DNA from: an uncultured Clostridia bacterium
GTDB lineage: Bacteria > Bacillota > Clostridia > TANB77 > CAG-508
NCBI GenBank assembly: GCA_947624405.1
Contig: CANQKB010000070.1
Coordinates: 1 to 7,243 of the forward strand
Length of the DNA: 7,243 nt
Direction: 5' to 3'
How positions within the stretch are numbered: position 1 is the first letter of the stretch; every line of letters starts with the position of its first letter. This document shows, in pieces, positions 1-4,805 of this stretch. Below the pieces are notes generated by a model. That model ran no database searches. It was not told the origin of the DNA and worked only from the letters and a program-made list of their open reading frames with translations. The translations under genes were made by a program, and so were the position numbers.

Positions 1-674
1 GAATACCAAAGCCAGGAGAAATAAGTTTGGCACATAATGGAGTATTGTTTTTAGATGAATTAACAGAATTTAATAAAAATACTTTAGAACTTATGAGAGG
101 TCCGTTAGAAGATGGTCAAGTTACTATAAGTAGAGTAAATGCAAGTCTTACATACCCATGTAATTTTATGCTTATTGCATCAATGAATCCATGTCCTTGT
201 GGGTATTATGGTGCAAGAGATAAAAAATGTACATGCACTAAAAGTCAAATTGATAGATATATTAATAAAATAAGTGGACCATTACTAGATAGAATAGATA
301 TACATATAGAAGTTGAAGGTGTAGATTATCAAAAATTAGAAAAGGAAGAAAAAGAGGAAGCATCAGTTAATATAAGAAAAAGAGTAAATAGGGCTAGACA
401 AATAGCAGAAGAAAGATATAAGCAATATGGTATACATTCTAATTCTGAACTAACACCAGCATTAATTCAAAAATATTGTAGATTAGGCAATCAGGAAAAA
501 GAAATATTAAAAAATGCATTTGAAAGATTAGGACTTAGTGCCAGAGCATATAGTAGAATTTTGAAATTAGCAAGAACAATTGCGGACTTAGATGAGAGAG
601 AACAAATTGAGGTAAAACATATTGCTGAAGCAATAAAATATAGAGACCTTGATAGAAAATATTGGGAAAATTAA
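1..674 (+). CDS. comM: YifB/ComM family Mg-chelatase-like AAA+ ATPase, 5' end outside window
   Basis: This is the C-terminal part of a YifB/ComM protein; the frame is open to the left edge, with the first whole codon at position 3. About 223 residues are visible, while the family is usually about 500, so the Lon-like N-terminal domain and Walker A are missing. Seen here: PGEISLAHNGVLFLDEL with the Walker B acidic pair (visible residues 4-20), PLEDG, the sensor-1-like ASMNPCPCG, a paired CxC...CxC cluster (C64, C66, C76, C78) that is probably structural, the arginine-finger segment GPLLDRIDIHIEV, and the C-terminal Mg_chelatase helical domain (LSARAYSRILKLARTIADL). In Vibrio, ComM is a hexameric helicase that drives branch migration during natural transformation; in Bacillota the role is less tested. 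The TTG at 27 lies inside conserved sequence and is not a start. It is followed 90 bases later by dprA on the same strand, which fits a DNA-processing role. Confidence 0.94.
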   Translation, partial: IPKPGEISLAHNGVLFLDELTEFNKNTLELMRGPLEDGQVTISRVNASLTYPCNFMLIASMNPCPCGYYGARDKKCTCTKSQIDRYINKISGPLLDRIDIHIEVEGVDYQKLEKEEKEEASVNIRKRVNRARQIAEERYKQYGIHSNSELTPALIQKYCRLGNQEKEILKNAFERLGLSARAYSRILKLARTIADLDEREQIEVKHIAEAIKYRDLDRKYWEN

Positions 675-764
675 GATTATGGTAAATAAAGAAAATATGG
701 ATGAAGTAAACATAAACTAAATTTTCTATAAAATAAAAATCCAGACTAGGAGGAAATAATAAAT

Positions 765-1649
765 ATGCAAATCGAAGAAATAAATTATAATGATGAATGT
801 TACCCTAAAAGGTTGAAAAATATAGATGATCCACCCAAAAAACTGTATGTACTTGGCAATAAAAACATTTTAAACTATAAAGGCATTGCAATAGTAGGCT
901 CAAGAGATTGCACAGATAAGGGAAAAGAAATAGCAAAGATATTTGGAGCAAACCTGGCAAATGCTGGATTTAGTATAATAAGTGGTATGGCAAAAGGGAT
1001 AGATGCAGAAGCACATATGGGAGCGTTAGAAGTGAATGGAAATACAATAGCAGTTTTAGGATGTGGAGTAGATTATGTGTATCCACAGCAAAATATAGAA
1101 TTATATAATGAAATATTAGAAAAAGGAGGAGTAATTGTAAGTGAATATCCAAGCAAAGTAGAGCCTACGTCAGAATATTTTAGGAAAAGGAATAGGATTG
1201 TAAGTGGATTAAGTTTAGGAATACTTGTGGTAGAAGCAGAATATAGAAGTGGTACAAGCATAACTGTTGGTTATGCTAAAGTACAAGGAAGAGATATATT
1301 TTGCATACCAAATGCAATAGATAATAATAAGGGAATTGGAACTAATATATTGATACAAAAAGGAGCTAATCTTGTAATAGAACCAAAAGAAATAATAGAA
1401 AAGTATATGGATTTTAAGCCAAAGCAATTGTCTATTATTGATATTTTAGAAAATAAAAAGAATAAATTAAAATCTGTAAAGAAAGAATATAGAAAAATAT
1501 ATGAATGTTTGCAAAATGGTGAACTTGGAATAAATGAAATTAGCATACAAACAGGATTATGTATTGCAGAAATATATCAAAAATTAGTTATGATGGAACT
1601 TGAAGGAATTATAGAATTTAAACAAAATAAATATTGGCTTGTAGCATGA
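765..1649 (+). CDS. dprA: DNA-processing protein DprA (Smf)
   Basis: DprA binds incoming single-stranded DNA in the cytoplasm and loads RecA onto it during transformation; the family also occurs in species not known to be competent. The protein has 294 residues, close to B. subtilis DprA. The Rossmann-like core is complete: IAIVGSRDCTDKG (residues 41-53), ISGMAKGIDAEAHMGAL (72-88), VLGCGVDYVYP (97-107), FRKRNRIVSGLS (139-150), the SGTSITVGYA segment (162-171) and GTNILIQKGANLV (192-204). A C-terminal winged-helix domain (about 240-293) matches the DprA DML1-like domain. The chosen ATG follows AGGAGG at 748-753 with an 11-base gap, slightly long but the only good site. It lies 90 bases after the comM-like gene and 20 bases before the yraN-like gene, so the three are probably co-transcribed. 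No key motif is missing. Confidence 0.96.
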   Translation: MQIEEINYNDECYPKRLKNIDDPPKKLYVLGNKNILNYKGIAIVGSRDCTDKGKEIAKIFGANLANAGFSIISGMAKGIDAEAHMGALEVNGNTIAVLGCGVDYVYPQQNIELYNEILEKGGVIVSEYPSKVEPTSEYFRKRNRIVSGLSLGILVVEAEYRSGTSITVGYAKVQGRDIFCIPNAIDNNKGIGTNILIQKGANLVIEPKEIIEKYMDFKPKQLSIIDILENKKNKLKSVKKEYRKIYECLQNGELGINEISIQTGLCIAEIYQKLVMMELEGIIEFKQNKYWLVA

Positions 1650-1669
1650 AATGAAGGGAAGCAGATTAG

Positions 1670-2023
1670 ATGAATGAAAAACAAGAAGAAGGAAAATTAG
1701 GAGAAATAGAAGCAACAAAATATTTAGAAAATATGGGATATAAGATAATATGTAATAATTTTAGATGTTTAGCAGGTGAAATAGATATAATTGCCAAAGA
1801 TGATGATGAAATTGTTTTTATTGAGGTAAAAACAAGAAAAAGTAATAGTTATGGAGAACCGAAAGAAGCTGTAAATAAAAAGAAACTAGAACATATATTT
1901 AAAGCAAGTAGATATTTTCTATATAAGAATAATTTACAGGATAAATATATAAGGATAGATGTGATAGAAGTGTATATAAAAAATCAAGAAATAAGGATAA
2001 ATCACCTTAAACAAGTAGTATGA
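1670..2023 (+). CDS. yraN: YraN/UPF0102 family, PD-(D/E)XK nuclease-like protein
   Basis: This is a complete 117-residue member of the UPF0102 (YraN) family, a small endonuclease-like fold whose cellular role is not settled. The family signature is clear: GEIEATKYLENMGYKI (residues 11-26), then GEIDII (36-41) and FIEVKTRKS (50-58). Together these form the D...ExK arrangement of the PD-(D/E)XK superfamily, with D39, E52 and K54 as likely metal and catalytic residues. The start follows an AAGGGA-type site at 1654-1659 with a 10-base gap. It begins 20 bases after dprA, so it is almost certainly in the same transcript. yraN is often found next to yifB/comM and dprA in bacteria, which suggests a shared role in DNA uptake or recombination; a junction-processing nuclease is a guess. 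Nuclease activity is inferred from the motif only. Confidence 0.93.
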   Translation: MNEKQEEGKLGEIEATKYLENMGYKIICNNFRCLAGEIDIIAKDDDEIVFIEVKTRKSNSYGEPKEAVNKKKLEHIFKASRYFLYKNNLQDKYIRIDVIEVYIKNQEIRINHLKQVV

Positions 2024-2037
2024 GGAAAATCATTACA

Positions 2038-2067
2038 TTGACATTCAATGAATAAATGTGTTATTAT
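2038..2067 (+). promoter_or_regulatory. Sigma-A-type promoter in the intergenic region after yraN
   Basis: A perfect -35 TTGACA at 2038-2043 is followed, after 18 bases, by TATTAT at 2062-2067. It starts 15 bases after the yraN stop codon and more than 300 bases before the next gene, so it would mainly transcribe the non-coding region. Predicted initiation is near 2074. AT-rich DNA produces -10-like hexamers by chance; the exact TTGACA is what makes this worth listing. Confidence 0.5.
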
Positions 2068-2073
2068 AAGAAG

Positions 2074-2303
2074 AGAAGAATGATTAATTTTAGTTACAAT
2101 TCATAGCTGATTTTCGCTAAGCGTGGAGGAATCAATACTATTTAATATAATTGCAAAGCCTGAAAAATAGTTGCTTTGAAATGAGCGCGTAAGCGAACAA
2201 ACGAGCAAAGCGAGTGCGAATTGGAGCAATCGACATATTAAAATATAATTTGGAGATTGCGACACCAAGTGAATGTAAAAACAACTATTTTCAGGCTTTT
2301 TAT
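2074..2303 (+). ncRNA. Candidate structured non-coding RNA or long leader between yraN and the transglutaminase-like gene
   Basis: The 364 bases between 2024 and 2387 hold no credible protein gene: frames across the G+C-richer core lack a start codon and stop quickly. What they do hold is an ordered set of RNA-gene-like signals. A near-consensus promoter lies at 2038-2067. A small palindrome, CGCT-A-AGCG, is at 2115-2123. An 18-bp imperfect stem (2155-2173 with 2282-2299) closes a 108-base loop, and a T-run (2297-2301) follows the 3' arm, as in a terminator. Inside the loop are possible helices: GCAATC (2226-2231) with GATTGC (2255-2260), extended outward by TTGG (2221-2224) with CCAA (2265-2268), and inward by ATATT with AATAT (2235-2239 with 2242-2246). 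I do not recognise a known riboswitch or RNA family. The ends are guesses from the promoter and T-run. The main alternative is a dispersed structured repeat that also acts as a terminator. Confidence 0.35.
2155..2299. repeat. 145-base element bounded by an 18-bp imperfect inverted repeat with a G+C-rich core
   Basis: The left arm AAAGCCTGAAAAATAGTTG (2155-2173) pairs with the right arm CAACTATTTTCAGGCTTT (2282-2299), with one extra A on the left. The part at 2181-2233 has 27 G or C in 53 bases, well above its surroundings, and is full of GCGAAC, GAGCAAAGCGAG and GTGCGAA-like words. From memory, similar strings recur between genes in AT-rich clostridial genomes, so it may be a multi-copy element; I cannot test this from one window. 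No target-site duplication flanks the arms. The T-run after the right arm means the stem could also terminate transcription. Confidence 0.55.
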
Positions 2304-2322
2304 AAAATTTTTACCTAAAGAC

Positions 2323-2351
2323 TTGAAAAACTTTACATAATATGGTATTAT
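2323..2351 (+). promoter_or_regulatory. Sigma-A-type promoter for the transglutaminase-like gene
   Basis: TTGAAA at 2323-2328 and TATTAT at 2346-2351 are separated by exactly 17 bases. Initiation would be near 2358, giving a leader of about 30 bases before the ATG at 2388. An overlapping alternative, TTTACA (2332-2337) with TATAGT (2354-2359) after 16 bases, would also serve. It lies just after the structured element, so the downstream genes need not depend on the earlier promoter. Confidence 0.6.
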
Positions 2352-2387
2352 TATATAGTAAATATTTAAGAATATAAAGGAGATATC

Positions 2388-3515
2388 ATGGAAGATAAAT
2401 TTTCAAATATAGTGATTATTCTTATGATAATAGTAATACTCGTACTTGGTGGAATTTATTATGCAAAAGTGGCTCAAAGTCAAGCAGTAGCATTAAAAGA
2501 CATGCCAACATATAATGATAGACTAGAAGATGGAGTATTAACAAATGAAACGAATGATACAAATAGCACAAATAATACAGAAAATTATAATGTAAATGAT
2601 ATTGTAATTCCTGGAGTAGAAGAAACTAATATTTATTCACAAACAACATCAGGTTATCCATATAATAATAGATATTATTATAATGAATTAAATGAATACT
2701 CAAAGGTAATATATGATGCTTTTGTAAAAGAACTTGATAATTTAAAATATGGAAATTGCACTATAGAGTTAGACTATGATTTTTCAGAATTGCTAAGTAA
2801 TGAAGAAGGACAACATGCACTAAAAGAATATTATAATGATGCAGTAAATGCATTAAACTTGGATATACCTAATATATTTTATATAGATTTTTCAAAGATG
2901 TTTTTAAATATAGAAACAACATCATCTATATTTTCAAAAAAATATAAATTGTATATAGATTCAGGAGATTTTTCAACATATTTTACAAGTGATTTTGTAA
3001 CTAATTCACAAGTTGCATTAGCAATAAAACAAGTAGAAAGCAATAAAAACCAATTCAAAGAAATGGCTTCCAGTGATGCATATCTTACAATAAAAAGAAT
3101 ACATGATAAACTTGTAAATGATATGACGTATGATGGAACGGGAATACAAAAGGCTTCAGTATATGGTGCTTTAATTGAGAGAAAAGGTGTATGTGAAAGT
3201 TATGCAAGAACATTTAAATATATTTTAGATGAACTTGGAATTGAAAATGTTCTAGTCACAGGAAAGGGAACAAATTCTACAGGAGCGACAGAAGATCATA
3301 TGTGGAATTATGTAAAACTAGATGGATTTTGGTATGCAGTTGATGTAACATGGGATGATCCAATAGTTTCTGGAGGAGCTCAAACAGATGAAATGAGACA
3401 TAAATATTTCTTAAAAGGAAGTGGAACATTCCTTACAAATCATGAAGAAAGTTTAAATATTTCAACTAGTGGCAAAGTATTTAATCCACCAGTATTAGCA
3501 ACAAGAGATTATTAA
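2388..3515 (+). CDS. Membrane-anchored transglutaminase-like domain protein
   Basis: The protein has 375 residues and one N-terminal membrane segment (about residues 7-25) with no charged residues. An Asn/Thr-rich low-complexity linker follows (about 51-70), then a middle region of unknown fold and a C-terminal transglutaminase-like core. The triad of that superfamily is intact: Cys269 in KGVCESYAR, His304 in EDHMWNYVKLDG, and Asp319 in WYAVDVTWDDP. The likely topology is N-terminus inside, catalytic domain outside. Such domains act as cysteine peptidases, amidases or cross-linking enzymes; the substrate cannot be told from sequence. The start has AAGGAG at 2377-2382, only 5 bases from the ATG, and matches the membrane anchor. 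It has its own promoter at 2323-2351 and is followed 58 bases later by a BofC-like membrane protein, hinting at a joint envelope or sporulation job. I give no gene symbol because the family is broad. Confidence 0.88.
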   Translation: MEDKFSNIVIILMIIVILVLGGIYYAKVAQSQAVALKDMPTYNDRLEDGVLTNETNDTNSTNNTENYNVNDIVIPGVEETNIYSQTTSGYPYNNRYYYNELNEYSKVIYDAFVKELDNLKYGNCTIELDYDFSELLSNEEGQHALKEYYNDAVNALNLDIPNIFYIDFSKMFLNIETTSSIFSKKYKLYIDSGDFSTYFTSDFVTNSQVALAIKQVESNKNQFKEMASSDAYLTIKRIHDKLVNDMTYDGTGIQKASVYGALIERKGVCESYARTFKYILDELGIENVLVTGKGTNSTGATEDHMWNYVKLDGFWYAVDVTWDDPIVSGGAQTDEMRHKYFLKGSGTFLTNHEESLNISTSGKVFNPPVLATRDY

Positions 3516-3519
3516 AATT

Positions 3520-3549
3520 GTATAAAATTGGCTCGATTTGTAAATAATA
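3520..3549 (+). promoter_or_regulatory. Possible forespore-type (sigma-G/sigma-F) promoter before the BofC-like gene
   Basis: GTATA (3520-3524) is followed after 18 bases by AATAATA (3543-3549). Against the sigma-G consensus as I remember it (GMATR, 18 bases, CATNMTA), each box has one mismatch and the spacing is exact. The same DNA also resembles a sigma-F site with a spacer one base short. No sigma-A-type pair with normal spacing is visible in this gap. AT-rich DNA gives chance matches easily, so this is tentative; B. subtilis bofC being a forespore gene is what makes it plausible. Confidence 0.25.
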
Positions 3550-3575
3550 CTAAAAAAGAAAGGATTTAGTATTAT
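3544..3575 (+). promoter_or_regulatory. 11-bp perfect palindrome enclosing the Shine-Dalgarno and touching the start codon
   Basis: ATAATACTAAA (3544-3554) and TTTAGTATTAT (3565-3575) are perfect reverse complements around a 10-base loop (3555-3564). The loop holds the ribosome binding site AAAGGA (3559-3564), and the last two bases of the 3' arm are the A and T of the ATG at 3574. As RNA this would present the ribosome site in a loop and partly bury the start codon. As DNA it could be an operator. Only one G-C pair is present, so the RNA stem is weak. It can form in mRNA only if transcription starts upstream of 3544, for example by read-through from the previous gene. Confidence 0.5.
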
Positions 3576-4158
3576 GAACAAACGAGCTATTTTTATATTT
3601 GGTCTTATAGTATTATTTTTTGGCACAGCGTATTATACAGTTAAAATGCAAAAGATAGCAGAAAGTCAAAATATGGTTATGAATGAAAATATTTTTAGTG
3701 AAAGAAATAACGCGAAAACAGATGTAAAAGCTATTGTAGCAAACGCAGGAGAAGAAAAAACGACTCCAAATACAGAATTGATTTTAAAGAAAAAATATAC
3801 AGATTGCGGTCATGTTATAGCAGATAGTGCCGAAATACCAACAGAGATGGTTAATTTAACAAAAGAGGAGATAAAAGAAAAATATAGTACATGGAATTTA
3901 GAAGAATTTTCTGCAAATAAAGTAGTTTTAAGTAAAGAAATGAATAGTTTTTGTGGAGAACATTATTTAGTGATAGAGGAAGAGGAAAAAATAAATGTAT
4001 ATAAACTTGATGAAGAAGAAAATAAAAGCTTACAAGAACAATTAAATGTGGAAATTCAGTATTTACCAGAAACAGATAGAATATTATTAAGTAATGGAAT
4101 ATATGTAAATGGAATTGAAGAATTAAACAAAATAAAGGAAGACTATAATGCAGAATAA
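3574..4158 (+). CDS. BofC C-terminal-domain-like membrane-anchored protein
   Basis: The protein has 194 residues. It has an N-terminal membrane segment (about residues 5-22), a short variable linker (about 30-70), and a domain that looks like the BofC C-terminal domain. The recognisable pieces are KYTDCGHVI (74-82), EIPTEMVNLTKEEIKEKY (87-104), EEFSANKVVLSKEMNSFCGEHYLVIEEE (110-137), VYKLDE (142-147) and YLPETDR (163-169). Cys78 and Cys127 are likely conserved. In B. subtilis, BofC acts in the space around the forespore and restrains the SpoIVB protease in the sigma-K checkpoint. Many clostridial proteins carry only this domain and their role is less clear, so I withhold the symbol. The start is supported by AAAGGA (3559-3564) nine bases before the ATG and by the membrane segment. 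It lies 58 bases after the transglutaminase-like gene; a possible forespore promoter and a palindrome precede it, and a hairpin terminator follows. Confidence 0.8.
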   Translation: MNKRAIFIFGLIVLFFGTAYYTVKMQKIAESQNMVMNENIFSERNNAKTDVKAIVANAGEEKTTPNTELILKKKYTDCGHVIADSAEIPTEMVNLTKEEIKEKYSTWNLEEFSANKVVLSKEMNSFCGEHYLVIEEEEKINVYKLDEEENKSLQEQLNVEIQYLPETDRILLSNGIYVNGIEELNKIKEDYNAE

Positions 4159-4163
4159 GAGAA

Positions 4164-4192
4164 AAGAGTAGGTAATATAAATACCTACTCTT
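4164..4192. terminator. Hairpin between convergent genes, probable bidirectional terminator
   Basis: AAGAGTAGGTA (4164-4174) and TACCTACTCTT (4182-4192) form a perfect 11-bp stem with a 7-base loop. It sits 5 bases after the bofC-like stop and 13 bases before the pgsA stop (read on the other strand). The T-tract is weak on the plus side (TTAATATAA) and better on the minus side (TTTTCTCTTATT). Placement between converging genes fits a shared terminator. Confidence 0.85.
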
Positions 4193-4205
4193 AATATAAC
4201 CAAAA

Positions 4206-4784
4206 TTAATTTATTTTTCTTGATTTCCGTGACTTATCTTCTTTTATGTAGCTTCGCATATTAAATGTTTTAAAGTATAAAACCAAAGCAGATAAGGTTG
4301 CAAGTAAAGCTATATAATATATGTAAATTGAAAAATCATATATTTGTATTTCTAAGACATTATTAAGATAGCGTATTGTAAGTGAACAAATTATAGCCAC
4401 ATAAAATAATACAGTTGAAAGTTTACCATACCATTTACTTGAAACGACAAGTTCTTTTCCATAAAGGAAAGAAGCACCAGAAATCATTGCAAATTCTTTT
4501 AAAACAACAATGGCTAATATCCAAAATGGTATTATGCGTTTTATAGTTAAAATCACTAGAATGGATACTTGGGTTGCTTTATCGGCAAGTGGATCCATTA
4601 ATTTTCCAAAGTCTGTTATACAGTTAAACTTTCTTGCAATTATTCCATCTAATACATCAGTTGCACCTGAGAGAATTAGAAATGCAAAAGAAGCTATAAA
4701 GTTTTCATACGCAATTGTAACTACAATAGGTACAATAAACACAAATCTCAATAATGTTAAAAGATTAGGCACACGTTTTAGCAT
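4206..4784 (-). CDS. pgsA: CDP-diacylglycerol--glycerol-3-phosphate 3-phosphatidyltransferase
   Basis: PgsA joins CDP-diacylglycerol and glycerol 3-phosphate to make phosphatidylglycerophosphate, the committed step to phosphatidylglycerol and cardiolipin, in the membrane. The full CDP-alcohol phosphotransferase motif, D-x2-D-G-x2-A-R-x8-G-x3-D-x3-D, is present at residues 43-68: D43, D46, G47, A50, R51, G60, D64 and D68, numbered from the chosen start. The protein has 192 residues, multiple hydrophobic segments, and begins MLKRVPNLLTLLRF, as family members do. I chose the ATG at 4784 over the in-frame ATG at 4796 because GGAGG lies inside the longer reading frame, 5 bases before 4784, and nothing resembling a ribosome site precedes 4796. 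The gene begins 21 bases after the clpE-like stop, so it probably shares that transcript. A hairpin follows its stop. The lysine- and arginine-rich C-terminus is probably cytoplasmic. Confidence 0.94.
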   Translation of the reverse strand: MLKRVPNLLTLLRFVFIVPIVVTIAYENFIASFAFLILSGATDVLDGIIARKFNCITDFGKLMDPLADKATQVSILVILTIKRIIPFWILAIVVLKEFAMISGASFLYGKELVVSSKWYGKLSTVLFYVAIICSLTIRYLNNVLEIQIYDFSIYIYYIALLATLSALVLYFKTFNMRSYIKEDKSRKSRKIN

Positions 4785-4788
4785 AAAT

Positions 4789-4794
4789 TCCTCC
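4789..4794 (-). promoter_or_regulatory. pgsA ribosome binding site that decides its start
   Basis: On the minus strand GGAGGA is followed by ATTT and the ATG at 4784. It overlaps the codons of the longer frame (ATG GAG GAA TTT ATG), so it cannot serve the upstream ATG at 4796. Confidence 0.8.
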
Positions 4795-4805
4795 ATTTAT
4801 TCTAT

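Noticed and set aside
27..29. TTG as a start of the comM-like gene
   Set aside because: It lies inside the conserved GEISLAHNGVLFLDEL segment, the frame is open to the left edge, and no ribosome site precedes it. The gene is simply cut by the window.
679..720. 13-codon frame between the comM-like gene and dprA
   Set aside because: No ribosome site and too short to support. The AGGAGG nearby serves dprA.
970..1546. Several open frames on the minus strand opposite dprA
   Set aside because: They have low-complexity Leu/Phe/Ile/Tyr-rich products, no ribosome sites and lie wholly inside a conserved gene. They are a side effect of AT-rich coding DNA.
2080..2106. 8-codon frame after the 2038-2067 promoter, as a leader peptide
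   Set aside because: Only a weak purine-rich stretch precedes it, and no run of regulatory codons or attenuator pair is evident.
2180..2239. Short protein-coding potential in the G+C-rich core
   Set aside because: All three plus frames were read: two are open for about 18-20 codons but have no start codon, and the third stops at once.
2155..2299. MITE or insertion element
   Set aside because: Terminal inverted repeats are present, but I could find no target-site duplication on either side, and copy number cannot be judged from one window.
2155..2299. Retron msr-msd or CRISPR-like repeat
   Set aside because: No reverse transcriptase gene nearby, and no regularly spaced repeats with unique spacers.
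4785..4796. Longer pgsA starting at 4796
   Set aside because: No ribosome site precedes that ATG, the GGAGG lies inside the extra codons, and family members start near the MLKRVPNLLTLLR position.
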